Assembly: GCA_937894565.1 (NCBI GenBank)
Contig: CALBHK010000261.1
Span: forward strand, 1 to 8,112
Length of the DNA stretch: 8,112 nucleotides
Direction: 5' to 3'
DNA from: an uncultured Chlamydiae bacterium
GTDB taxonomy: Bacteria; Chlamydiota; Chlamydiia; Chlamydiales; CALBHK01
A program made the translations under genes and the position numbers. Positions 1-6,829 of the stretch are shown here, one piece after another. Position 1 is the stretch's first letter; each line of letters opens with the position of its first letter. The notes below the pieces were generated by a model, which was not told where the DNA came from, did no database searches, and was given only the letters and a program-made list of their open reading frames with translations.

Positions 1-2
1 TC

Positions 3-19
3 GCAGCCTGAAGGGCTGC
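3..19. repeat. GC-rich hairpin at the tip of the left inverted repeat
   Basis: GCAGCC (3-8) and GGCTGC (14-19) are exact reverse complements around a 5-base TGAAG loop. The right copy keeps the same fold with one C-G pair replaced by T-A, so the structure is conserved while the sequence is not. It could be an RNA or single-stranded-DNA hairpin. It could also help end transcription of the leftward membrane-protein gene, but the bases that would show a T-run lie outside the window. Confidence 0.7.
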
Positions 20-68
20 AAGAGTTAGCCTGATGCGTATGCCTGCCTATCCTGTAATTCTTCTTTTT
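5..68 (+). repeat. Left copy of terminal inverted repeat
   Basis: Position p here matches the complement of position 8117-p at the right edge. Over 64 aligned positions I count five differences (7, 15, 56, 57, 64), and 16-55 is a 40-bp perfect match to 8062-8101. The repeat ends 17 bp before the stop codon of the minus-strand membrane-protein gene, so the gene sits just inside it. The outer end (3-19) folds into a hairpin. The inner end grades into a pyrimidine-rich tract. I do not recognise the repeat as a named insertion sequence end. It may extend beyond the window. Confidence 0.9.
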
Positions 69-85
69 TTCTTTCCTGTTATTCC

Positions 86-1363
86 TCAATACCCGTAGCG
101 GTCCCTGATCTTTCCTTGAGGAATTGATAGCAAGATCAACAATATCCCGACCAAAATATTGCTCCATATGCCCCATGTCGAAAATCCCCCCAAAAATGCA
201 GGAGAAATCATGAAATAGATCCCTAAACCTATATTCACATAACGAAGACCACGCACAACTTCTGCCATCGCAATCACAGAAATCGTCACAAAAAGGGCTC
301 CCAACACGTGGTTGCTGTCCGATCCCCTTCCTTCAACACCCAGCCATTCTTCTGCAAACATCACAGCAACCCCTAAAAAAGCTGTTAAAAGAAGATTCCA
401 TGGGACATTAACACCCCTCATCGCTTCTAAAAATCCAAAAACAGGCTTTTCTTTCTTTAGTTCAACAGAAAGCAGCCCCCCCTTCCAAAAATAATCCCAA
501 ACAGACTTTCCCTCTTTCTTCACTTGGCGCAAATACTGCCACACAGCCGCCATCTCATCAATTGTCAACGCGATCATGATCAGCATGCACAGCGCCGTTA
601 GCAAACACCAACTACACCAAGAGCCTACCAAAATAGGCTGAAGCATAATCAGGATAATGCTCACAAATCCAAGAGGGATCACCAAAATAGCAAATAGTAC
701 AACAATCCAAGGCATTGTATACCAGCGCTTTGAGCTTCCCTTACAACCCATTAAAACTTCTAATGTGTAGCATACAGCTCCGAGTCCCGCATCCGAAATG
801 GGAAAACTGCGCGAAACATCAGAGGTGATAACATCTAGCGTCCCCTCTTCAAAAAAAGGATCCCACACACTATCTCGGTAACCCAGTTGGTAGGCAGCCA
901 TATAGCGCGCTGCAAACCATCCAATAGCGGCCAAAGAAATAATGGGAAGACGGCGCAACCATGAAGAAGGGTTATAGTTCCATCCAGGTGGAATATCACC
1001 CGCATCGCGCTCTCTATCCTGAGGCAAAACAGGGATCAGAACAGAACAAGCAACTACCATCGCACCCACTATTGTATCATTGAGATAGCTAAAGCTGTCC
1101 GGTGCCCACATCAATAAAGGGGCCATTTGGAGGTAAATTCCCACAAAACAGGCCCCCCAGGCAGCGTATGAGCAATTAGCTATCAAAACACGCATTCCAA
1201 AAAGAAGTAATAAAGCCCCGCTAAACAAATCACTCCAGAAAAGCTGTGCACTTTTATACTCAAAACTCAACGCTGTTGCCATTAACCAAATACTCAAAAA
1301 TACAAGCACATAACGCGTCCAAATTGTACTTTGAGTTGTATTTTGTAAATTTTCTCTATTCAT
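86..1363 (-). CDS. VKOR-like / SPW-repeat integral membrane protein
   Basis: A roughly 425-aa polytopic membrane protein with about eleven predicted hydrophobic helices. The N-terminal part (about 14-113) and the C-terminal part (about 323-413) resemble SPW-repeat membrane domains: a WAP motif near 86-88 followed by YLNDT at 93-97, and SP at 387-388. The centre (about 137-270) resembles a vitamin K epoxide reductase domain, with a PISDAGLG stretch (188-195) and a CxxC redox motif WCSWC (C250, C253). VKOR enzymes oxidise partner proteins through this pair and pass electrons to quinone. The loop cysteines that normally shuttle electrons appear to be missing, with Thr175 at one expected position, so classical DsbA reoxidation is doubtful. 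I chose ATG at 1363 over the upstream GTG (1369) because GGTGATC directly precedes it. It overlaps the upstream epimerase gene by 8 bp, so the two are co-transcribed. Its role is unknown. Confidence 0.85.
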   Translation of the reverse strand: MNRENLQNTTQSTIWTRYVLVFLSIWLMATALSFEYKSAQLFWSDLFSGALLLLFGMRVLIANCSYAAWGACFVGIYLQMAPLLMWAPDSFSYLNDTIVGAMVVACSVLIPVLPQDRERDAGDIPPGWNYNPSSWLRRLPIISLAAIGWFAARYMAAYQLGYRDSVWDPFFEEGTLDVITSDVSRSFPISDAGLGAVCYTLEVLMGCKGSSKRWYTMPWIVVLFAILVIPLGFVSIILIMLQPILVGSWCSWCLLTALCMLIMIALTIDEMAAVWQYLRQVKKEGKSVWDYFWKGGLLSVELKKEKPVFGFLEAMRGVNVPWNLLLTAFLGVAVMFAEEWLGVEGRGSDSNHVLGALFVTISVIAMAEVVRGLRYVNIGLGIYFMISPAFLGGFSTWGIWSNILVGILLILLSIPQGKIRDRYGY

Positions 1364-2441
1364 GATCACCGCATTTTTTAGTTAGGCATGCGGGAGGCAG
1401 CAAACTATTCTCTTTATACCAATGCGATGGATCTTTTTTTAAAGAGTGAATCATTTTAGGTAAAACATCGCCCACAAATTGTTTGGGCTTCCACCCTAAA
1501 ACCTCTTTAGCTTTAGTTGTATCCAATACGTAGTTATTATCTGCCAAATCAATCATCCAGGGCTTAATAAAACTCTCTTTCATGCAAGGCAATTGGCTTT
1601 GCACCCATGAGCCCATTTTTGCAAACCACTTGGGGATACGAATCGTAGACATCTCGCTTCCGCTAATTAATTTAGAGATTTTACGCTGCAGCTCATCATA
1701 GCTTAGAGCGGCCTCTTCTCCGATGTTTAACTCTACCTCTTTAGGTAGTTCTTTGCGTTTTTCCACAGAGAGCCAAATCGCTTCTGAGAGATCTTTTAGA
1801 TGTAAAAAAGAAGTTTTAGCTCTTTTATCTCCAGGAAAAAACCGACTCTCTAATTGCCCTTCAAAAATGCGCTGAATCTGATTAGAAATAGGAATAGAAT
1901 GACATTCCTCGTCATAACAACCGGCAATGCGCAAAATCACATAAGGAATATTGCCATGTAATTCTCGAATCACTTTTTCTGTTTTTATTTTAGATGCGGG
2001 ATAGTTCCATTGGGAAGAAATGGTGGAATTTTCATCAATTGTCTCTCCTATGACACATGGCTTGTAAATAAGCATCGTGCTAGAAAAAATAAATTGCTCT
2101 GTATCAAATTGTTTAATGCCCTTAAGCAACCTTTCAGTTCCTTTCACAGTAATTTTGTCATAGAGAACCGGACTATCATCAGAAAAGCTGTAATAAGCAG
2201 CCAAATGAATCACAGAGAGAATACGTCTGCCATACTTCTCTTTAATATAATCCAATCCATTTTTCACGCTTAAATCAGAAGATAGATCTACTTTTACAAA
2301 TTCCATATTTTCAAACTGCTTAGATGGAGGAGCGATATCAAACCCAACAATTGGATATTTCCCCCCAAAGCGCTCAATCACACTCATGCCTACCCTTCCA
2401 CTGCATCCTGTGATCAAAATGATTTCTTTAGAATTTGGCAT
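1356..2441 (-). CDS. NAD(P)-dependent sugar epimerase/dehydratase (extended SDR)
   Basis: A 361-aa extended short-chain dehydrogenase/reductase. The N-terminal Rossmann motif TGCSGRVG (11-18) has the GxxGxxG glycines G12, G15 and G18. An acidic residue after beta-2 (D35) fits NAD binding. The catalytic set is SST at 120-122 and YPASK (Y147, K151). The length is normal for nucleotide-sugar epimerases or dehydratases, but the substrate cannot be read from sequence. A strong Shine-Dalgarno GGAGGT (complement of 2447-2452) sits 5 bases before the ATG. It is the first gene of a two-gene leftward operon and overlaps the VKOR/SPW gene. As far as I recall, similar epimerase plus VKOR/SPW pairs occur in other bacteria. 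It is transcribed divergently from the CDP-sugar operon, so a link to that pathway is plausible but unproven. The C-terminal tail (about 340-361) is Cys- and Lys-rich and poorly conserved in appearance. Confidence 0.9.
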   Translation of the reverse strand: MPNSKEIILITGCSGRVGMSVIERFGGKYPIVGFDIAPPSKQFENMEFVKVDLSSDLSVKNGLDYIKEKYGRRILSVIHLAAYYSFSDDSPVLYDKITVKGTERLLKGIKQFDTEQFIFSSTMLIYKPCVIGETIDENSTISSQWNYPASKIKTEKVIRELHGNIPYVILRIAGCYDEECHSIPISNQIQRIFEGQLESRFFPGDKRAKTSFLHLKDLSEAIWLSVEKRKELPKEVELNIGEEAALSYDELQRKISKLISGSEMSTIRIPKWFAKMGSWVQSQLPCMKESFIKPWMIDLADNNYVLDTTKAKEVLGWKPKQFVGDVLPKMIHSLKKDPSHWYKENSLLPPACLTKKCGDHE

Positions 2442-2556
2442 TTCCCACCTCCGTTAATAAAAATTATTTTATAAATAACCAAACATTCAAATAAATACAA
2501 GCTTGTCTTTTTCCCATCCTTTGTGTACTCTGATCAAAACTTCTAAGGCTTTTTAG
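2442..2556. promoter_or_regulatory. Divergent intergenic promoter region
   Basis: These 115 bp separate the two outward-facing operons and must hold both promoters. For the rightward operon a weak candidate is TTGTCT (2503-2508), a 17-base spacer, and TACTCT (2526-2531); its -10 matches the consensus poorly. For the leftward operon the stretch at 2454-2500 is very AT-rich and contains TATAAA-like words, but I found no well-spaced -35. AAGG (2545-2548) is the likely ribosome binding site of the rightward first gene. I see no clear operator palindrome. Confidence 0.5.
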
Positions 2557-3399
2557 ATGGAAAAAAGAATCGCCGAAATCCCAGTCTTCATTTTATGTGG
2601 AGGGCTTGGAACCCGTTTAAAAGAAGAGACAGAGTTTCGCCCCAAGCCCATGGTGCCTATTGGTAACCACCCGATCATCTGGCACATCATGCATTATTAT
2701 AGCAAATTTGGTTTTCGCCGCTTCATCTTATGCGCCGGATTTAAATCTCATGTGATCAAAGAGTATTTTCTCAATTACAGCTCGCTCAATAGCGACTTTA
2801 CTATTGAACTCAAAACAAATGCTCTCACAGTTCATTCTGTAGACCACAATGAAGACTGGGAAGTGACCATTGCCGATACAGGACAAAATGCAATGACAGG
2901 CGCACGTATTGCTATAGCCGCAGAAAAATACCTTGGAAATGCGCAGCATTTTGCCGTCACTTATGGAGACGGATTAACTGATGCCCCGCTCCATCATGAA
3001 TTTCACTTTCACCTTGCCCACGGCAAATTAGGAACTGTATTAGGTGTGCATCCCCCCTCACGATTTGGAGAGATCTGCTTAGAGGGAGATGAAGTTTCTC
3101 ACTTTCATGAAAAGCCCGAATTTTTAGAAAAATGGATCAATGGGGGTTTTTTCTTCTTCCACCGAGATTTTATTAAATACCTCTCAAAAGAAGAGAGTTG
3201 CGTTTTAGAGCGCGAACCGCTTATTAAACTGGCAGAAGATCGAGAGCTTAATATGTACCGACATAAAGGGTTCTGGGCGTGCATGGACACTCAGCGCGAT
3301 CGCGACTATCTGGAATCCCTATGGAAATCGGGTTCTGCTCCCTGGAATGTTTCTACACAGTTTGTCAGCCTTCAAACGGAAAGAGTCTATTCAACATGA
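2557..3399 (+). CDS. rfbF: Glucose-1-phosphate cytidylyltransferase
   Basis: Makes CDP-glucose from CTP and alpha-D-glucose-1-phosphate in the cytoplasm, the first step of CDP-hexose synthesis. The 280-aa protein has the nucleotidyltransferase signature GGLGTR (15-20) followed by RPKPM (28-32), the metal/sugar site YGDG (136-139), EKP (185-187), INGGFFF (194-200) and the family-typical C-terminal block FWACMDTQRD (239-248) ending near APWN (261-264). These match the RfbF/DdhA family, usually about 257 aa. This protein is slightly longer at both ends, with about 15 residues after APWN. The start is the ATG with AAGG eight bases upstream. It is the first gene of the plus operon, and its TGA overlaps the next ATG as ATGA (3396-3399), implying translational coupling. 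Confidence 0.95.
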   Translation: MEKRIAEIPVFILCGGLGTRLKEETEFRPKPMVPIGNHPIIWHIMHYYSKFGFRRFILCAGFKSHVIKEYFLNYSSLNSDFTIELKTNALTVHSVDHNEDWEVTIADTGQNAMTGARIAIAAEKYLGNAQHFAVTYGDGLTDAPLHHEFHFHLAHGKLGTVLGVHPPSRFGEICLEGDEVSHFHEKPEFLEKWINGGFFFFHRDFIKYLSKEESCVLEREPLIKLAEDRELNMYRHKGFWACMDTQRDRDYLESLWKSGSAPWNVSTQFVSLQTERVYST

Positions 3400-4439
3400 A
3401 GGGAAAATCTGTTTTAGTCACAGGTCATACGGGATTTAAGGGATCATGGTTATCTCTCTATCTACACAAACTCGGCGCACAGATCACAGGTTTTAGCCTT
3501 CCTCCTTCTACAACACCCAACCTATTTACTTTAGCAAATATCGAAGCTCTTGTTGACCATCGAATAGGAGATATTCGAGATCAAACTACCCTTAAAGAGC
3601 TTTTTCAAGAAATTCAGCCAGAAGTAGTCTTTCATCTCGCCGCTCAGCCTTTAGTTTTAACCTCCTATGAAAATCCCATTGAAACTTTTGAAACTAACGC
3701 TCAAGGCACTGTGCATCTATTAGAAGCCATTAGACACACTCCCAGCGTAAAAGCCGCAGTGCTCATCACAAGCGATAAATGTTATGAAAATAATGAATGG
3801 TGCTGGGGATATCGCGAAGAAGATAAATTGGGTGGCCATGATCCCTACAGTGCCAGTAAAGCCATGGCTGAACTAGCGATTAGTAGCTATAGGCGCTCTT
3901 TTTTTACATCTAATGGCCCCTCCATTGCGTCTGCTCGGGCCGGCAATGTGATCGGGGGGGGAGATTTTTCTGCCCATCGACTTCTTCCCGATATCATGAA
4001 ATCTCTATTAGAAAATAAATCTATTCAATTGCGCAATCCAAACAGCGTACGGCCCTGGCTGCACGTATTAGATCCCTTGAAAGGCTATTTACAACTAGCT
4101 CAAAAGCTTCTTCAAGAGGGTAAACCATTTGCTGAGGCTTGGAATTTTGGCCCCAAAGACACAAAGCTCGTTACGGCTCAAGAACTTGTAGAAGAAGCAA
4201 TTAGGCTTTGGGGAAGTGGAAAATGGCATGGGGAGCGCACCTTTTCTCACCCTCACGAGATGAATCTTTTACGTCTTTCTTGGGAAAAAGCTTCTTACAA
4301 CTTAAACTGGTGTCCTTCTTTCAATTGGCAGGAAGCAATATCCTTAACTGTAGACTGGTTTAAAGCCTTTCAGCAAGGCAAATCCATGCGCTCTATCTGT
4401 TTAGAACAAATTTCCTTAAAGGAGAACTCATGCCCATAA
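3396..4439 (+). CDS. rfbG: CDP-glucose 4,6-dehydratase
   Basis: Converts CDP-glucose to CDP-4-keto-6-deoxy-D-glucose using bound NAD. The protein is 347 aa from ATG 3396, close to the family length. Its Rossmann motif is TGHTGFKGSW (G10, G13, G16). TSDKCY (125-130) carries the Asp-Lys pair typical of CDP-glucose rather than dTDP-glucose dehydratases, and PYSASK has Y151 and K155. GNVIGGGDF follows further on, as does the RPWLHV block seen in this family. The frame stays open 39 codons upstream to an ATG at 3279, but that part lies inside the preceding gene and the conserved fold starts at 3396, where GGAAAGAG (3378-3385) can serve as the ribosome binding site. The GGGDF codons include a run of eight Gs (3954-3961). 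The gene overlaps the next by 10 bp. Confidence 0.94.
   Translation: MKGKSVLVTGHTGFKGSWLSLYLHKLGAQITGFSLPPSTTPNLFTLANIEALVDHRIGDIRDQTTLKELFQEIQPEVVFHLAAQPLVLTSYENPIETFETNAQGTVHLLEAIRHTPSVKAAVLITSDKCYENNEWCWGYREEDKLGGHDPYSASKAMAELAISSYRRSFFTSNGPSIASARAGNVIGGGDFSAHRLLPDIMKSLLENKSIQLRNPNSVRPWLHVLDPLKGYLQLAQKLLQEGKPFAEAWNFGPKDTKLVTAQELVEEAIRLWGSGKWHGERTFSHPHEMNLLRLSWEKASYNLNWCPSFNWQEAISLTVDWFKAFQQGKSMRSICLEQISLKENSCP
3954..3961 (+). repeat. Poly-G tract (8 G) inside the dehydratase gene
   Basis: Eight consecutive Gs encode part of a conserved glycine triplet (GGG GGG GGA). Tracts of this type slip during replication in several host-associated bacteria. Slippage here would truncate the dehydratase about half way. 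The tract is seen directly; variability is inference. Confidence 0.6.
4418..4424 (+). promoter_or_regulatory. Strong Shine-Dalgarno for the 3,5-epimerase gene
   Basis: AAAGGAG lies within the end of the dehydratase gene, five bases before ATG 4430. It is the best ribosome binding site in the plus operon and fixes this start. The other internal genes rely mainly on ATGA stop-start overlaps. Confidence 0.75.
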
Positions 4440-4981
4440 TTCCCACTCCTCTCAATGGCACTTATGAAATAGAAATGGATAAAAAAGGCGATGAGCGCGG
4501 TTTTTTTGCGCGTCTTTTTTGTTCGCGTGAATGGAAACTAGCAGGCTTAGATAGCACCATCGCACAAATCAATAACTCTTTCAGCTCTGAGACAGGCACT
4601 TTACGCGGATTGCACTATCAATTGCCTCCTACAACAGAGACAAAAATTGTGCGCTGCATTCAAGGCTCTTTATGGGATGTCTGCCTCGATTTAAGGAAAG
4701 AATCCCCTACCTATCTTCAATGGCATGCGGCTCTTCTTTCGGCACAAAATCGCAAAATGCTCTATATCCCTAAAGGATGCGCTCATGGATTTATCACACT
4801 GGAGCCTAACACCGAAATTCTCTATCTGGTCAGTGCATTTTATAGTCCTGAAGATGAAGGAGCAGTACGCTTTGATGACCCTGCTTTCAATATTACATGG
4901 CCGATAGAACCTACAGTAATGTCCGATCGCGATCGCAACCTTCCTAATTTCCAGGTAGAAAAAGATGGCATTCTTGTATGA
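4430..4981 (+). CDS. rfbC: RmlC-type nucleotide-sugar 3,5-epimerase
   Basis: A 183-aa cupin epimerase of the dTDP-4-dehydrorhamnose 3,5-epimerase family, which inverts C3 and/or C5 of a 4-keto-6-deoxy nucleotide sugar. Family landmarks are DERGFF (21-26), QINNS (46-50), LRGLHYQ (58-64) with R59 and the catalytic base H62, K72, D83, AHGF with H119, Y132 (general acid position) and RFDDP (147-151). The numbering of H62 and Y132 coincides with that of the well-studied RmlC proteins, so the active site looks intact. Because the two preceding genes make a CDP-linked, not dTDP-linked, intermediate, the natural substrate is more likely CDP-4-keto-6-deoxyglucose. The family resemblance is certain, but the gene symbol and the dTDP name should be read as homology only. 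It overlaps the next gene as ATGA. Confidence 0.9.
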   Translation: MPIIPTPLNGTYEIEMDKKGDERGFFARLFCSREWKLAGLDSTIAQINNSFSSETGTLRGLHYQLPPTTETKIVRCIQGSLWDVCLDLRKESPTYLQWHAALLSAQNRKMLYIPKGCAHGFITLEPNTEILYLVSAFYSPEDEGAVRFDDPAFNITWPIEPTVMSDRDRNLPNFQVEKDGILV

Positions 4982-5868
4982 AGATTCTATTCACAGGAGG
5001 CAGCTCTTTTTCTGGCTATTGGTTTATAAAAACACTTGTCTCAGCAGGACACCATCTCACAGTTCCCTTAAAAAGAGAAAAAAATTTTTATGAGGGTGTG
5101 CGCGCTAAACGGGTAGAAAAACTTCTTCCCCTTTGCAGTGTCATTGAAAATGCTCCTTTAGGAAGCGATGCTTTCAACCACTTAATAGAGACAACTAGTT
5201 GGGATCTTTTTTGCCACCACGCAGCAGATGTGACCGATTATAAATCGCCTGATTTCAACCCCATTCGAGCGTTAGAAAATAATACAAACAGTTTAATAAA
5301 AGCTCTTTCCGGCGGTCACATTAAACGCTTTTTATTAACAGGATCTGTATTTGAAAAAGCGGAGGGCAAAGGCGATACACAGCAGGCAATTTCCCCTTAT
5401 GGGCTCTCTAAATCCCTCACATCACTCTATCTTCACTACTACTGCGATCTATACAAAATCCCCTTTAGTAAGTTCATCATCCCCAACCCCTTTGGCCCTT
5501 ATGAAGAGGCAAAATATGCTGCATACCTAATGAAACAGTGGCTCTCTAAAGAGTCCGTGCACATCCAAACTCCTGACTATATACGCGACAATATTCCCAT
5601 CGATCTGCTCTCTCTTGCCTACCTGGACTGTGTGCAAAATGGCAATGAGCACATGCATCCCAGTGGTTATGTAGGAAGCCAGGCGGCTTTTACAGAAAAA
5701 TTTGCTCTGGAGATGCGCTCTCGTCTTCATCTTCCTTGCCATTATACAAGCGCTTTGCAAATACATTTTTCAGAACCCTTAATGCGCGTCAATACTGAAT
5801 CGCAACTTAAACATCCCTCTTGGTCAGAAAACCATTTTTGGGATTCAGTGGCCACCTATTACCAATGA
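4978..5868 (+). CDS. SDR-family nucleotide-sugar reductase/epimerase
   Basis: A 296-aa extended-SDR protein. The N-terminal cofactor loop TGGSSFSG (6-13) has Ser in place of the middle glycine of the usual GxxGxxG. The catalytic set is TGS with S123, and PYGLSK with Y141 and K145. NPFGPYEE follows, as in sugar-nucleotide epimerases and reductases. In this operon the likely job is to reduce the 4-keto group of the epimerised CDP-4-keto-6-deoxyhexose, finishing the activated sugar; an isomerase role is the alternative. The C-terminal substrate domain is short and not one I can assign to a specificity. The start at ATG 4978 overlaps the previous TGA as ATGA, and the stop overlaps the next start in the same way, so expression is probably coupled to both neighbours. 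Confidence 0.85.
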   Translation: MKILFTGGSSFSGYWFIKTLVSAGHHLTVPLKREKNFYEGVRAKRVEKLLPLCSVIENAPLGSDAFNHLIETTSWDLFCHHAADVTDYKSPDFNPIRALENNTNSLIKALSGGHIKRFLLTGSVFEKAEGKGDTQQAISPYGLSKSLTSLYLHYYCDLYKIPFSKFIIPNPFGPYEEAKYAAYLMKQWLSKESVHIQTPDYIRDNIPIDLLSLAYLDCVQNGNEHMHPSGYVGSQAAFTEKFALEMRSRLHLPCHYTSALQIHFSEPLMRVNTESQLKHPSWSENHFWDSVATYYQ

Positions 5869-6770
5869 AAATCAGCATCGCCATCATCACACACAACTCC
5901 CGGCATCACCTCCCCTTTTGCCTCCCCCCTCTTCTTGAATCTAAACTGCAGCCACGCATTTTAGTTATCAATTCTTCATCCCATGATGGCACTGTTGAAT
6001 TGGCGAAAGAGATGGGAGTTGAGACCTTTATTGTGCCGCGAGAGAGTTTTAATCATGGCACGACAAGAGAGTTAGCAAGAAAATTTTTAGGAGGCGATAT
6101 TGTCGTGATGATGACGCCGGATGCTTATGCGATAAATCCTTCATTTTTAGATTATTTGATCCGCCCTATTCAACAAAGAGAAGCCGCAGTCAGCTACGCC
6201 AGGCAAATTCCGCATGAAAAGGCTGATTTTTTTGAATCTTTTGCAAGAAATTTTAACTATCCACAAAAAAGTGAATTAAGGAGTTTTGAAGATACTTCTC
6301 GATTGGGAGCTTACACCTTCTTTTGTTCTAATTCTTGCGCTGCCTGGTCTCAAAAAGCATTAGATGCTATTGGAGGCTTTAAGCCTGTCTTAATGGGGGA
6401 AGACACCCTGGCTGTTTGTGAACTGCTTAATCAGGGAGAAAAAGTTGCTTATGTTTCTGAGTCTATTGTAAAACACTCTCATCGCTATTCTTTAAAGCAA
6501 GAGTTTCAACGCCATTTTGATATTGGACTTTGTAGAAAAGAAATGGAAAAACATCTCTTTTCCTATGGAGACGATACACAAAGAGGCAGACAATATGTCA
6601 AAGCAATGGTTAAAGAGCTGTGCCAAAACTACCCTCACCATCTTCCTTATGCGCTTTTACATGTGACATCCAAGTGGTTGGGATATAAAATGGGAAGAAA
6701 ACTGCATGAAGCGCCTAAAAAAATTAAACAACTTTTAAGCATGCAAGATTTCTATTGGAAAAATCTTTAA
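5865..6770 (+). CDS. Family 2 glycosyltransferase, rhamnosyltransferase-like
   Basis: A 301-aa GT-A fold glycosyltransferase expected to act at the cytoplasmic membrane face, adding a sugar to a lipid-linked glycan. It has an N-terminal beta-strand ISIAIITHN (3-11), NSSSHDGT (36-43), and NHGTTR (63-68), the element that resembles the NHGGTR signature of bacterial rhamnosyltransferases. TPDA (84-87) stands at the DXD-like metal site, and GGF (170-172) and GED (178-180) at the acceptor/base region. The tail is basic, and no membrane helix is evident. The frame extends upstream to a TTG at 5820 inside the previous gene, but the conserved fold starts at ATG 5865, which overlaps the previous stop as ATGA. 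As the last gene of the operon, it probably transfers the 6-deoxyhexose made by the four genes before it. The acceptor is unknown. No terminator is visible immediately after it. Confidence 0.9.
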   Translation: MKISIAIITHNSRHHLPFCLPPLLESKLQPRILVINSSSHDGTVELAKEMGVETFIVPRESFNHGTTRELARKFLGGDIVVMMTPDAYAINPSFLDYLIRPIQQREAAVSYARQIPHEKADFFESFARNFNYPQKSELRSFEDTSRLGAYTFFCSNSCAAWSQKALDAIGGFKPVLMGEDTLAVCELLNQGEKVAYVSESIVKHSHRYSLKQEFQRHFDIGLCRKEMEKHLFSYGDDTQRGRQYVKAMVKELCQNYPHHLPYALLHVTSKWLGYKMGRKLHEAPKKIKQLLSMQDFYWKNL

Positions 6771-6797
6771 CATTCTTTAACAATCAATCGTTATAAT
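6767..6797 (+). promoter_or_regulatory. Promoter for the 295-aa membrane protein gene
   Basis: A perfect -10 TATAAT (6792-6797) is preceded by TTAACA (6767-6772) at a rather long 19-base spacing; the -35 overlaps the glycosyltransferase stop codon. Transcription would start near 6804, leaving a leader of about 26 bases. This suggests the downstream gene is transcribed independently of the polysaccharide operon. Confidence 0.6.
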
Positions 6798-6829
6798 ATG
6801 AGTTAATCAAAAAAAGAGAGAGATAACAA

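Noticed and set aside
28..54. Short GCCTG/CCTG units inside the inverted repeat that look like a miniature direct-repeat array or CRISPR-like unit.
   Set aside because: The units are only about 5 bases, irregularly spaced and too few; no repeat-spacer periodicity exists anywhere in the window.
2010..2273. An 87-codon plus-strand open frame.
   Set aside because: It is antisense to the epimerase gene, whose motifs are intact; there is no convincing ribosome binding site and the composition is that of a shadow frame.
3296..3303. GCGATCGC palindrome, also present near 4928, resembling the cyanobacterial HIP1 repeat.
   Set aside because: Only two copies, both within conserved coding sequence (Arg-Asp codons); no enrichment, and nothing else suggests a cyanobacterium.
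3279..3395. Upstream extension of the dehydratase frame to ATG 3279.
   Set aside because: It lies wholly within the cytidylyltransferase gene, and the conserved Rossmann strand begins right at ATG 3396, which forms an ATGA overlap.
5820..5864. Upstream extension of the glycosyltransferase frame to TTG 5820.
   Set aside because: It is inside the preceding gene and has no conserved content; ATG 5865 begins the first beta-strand and forms an ATGA overlap.
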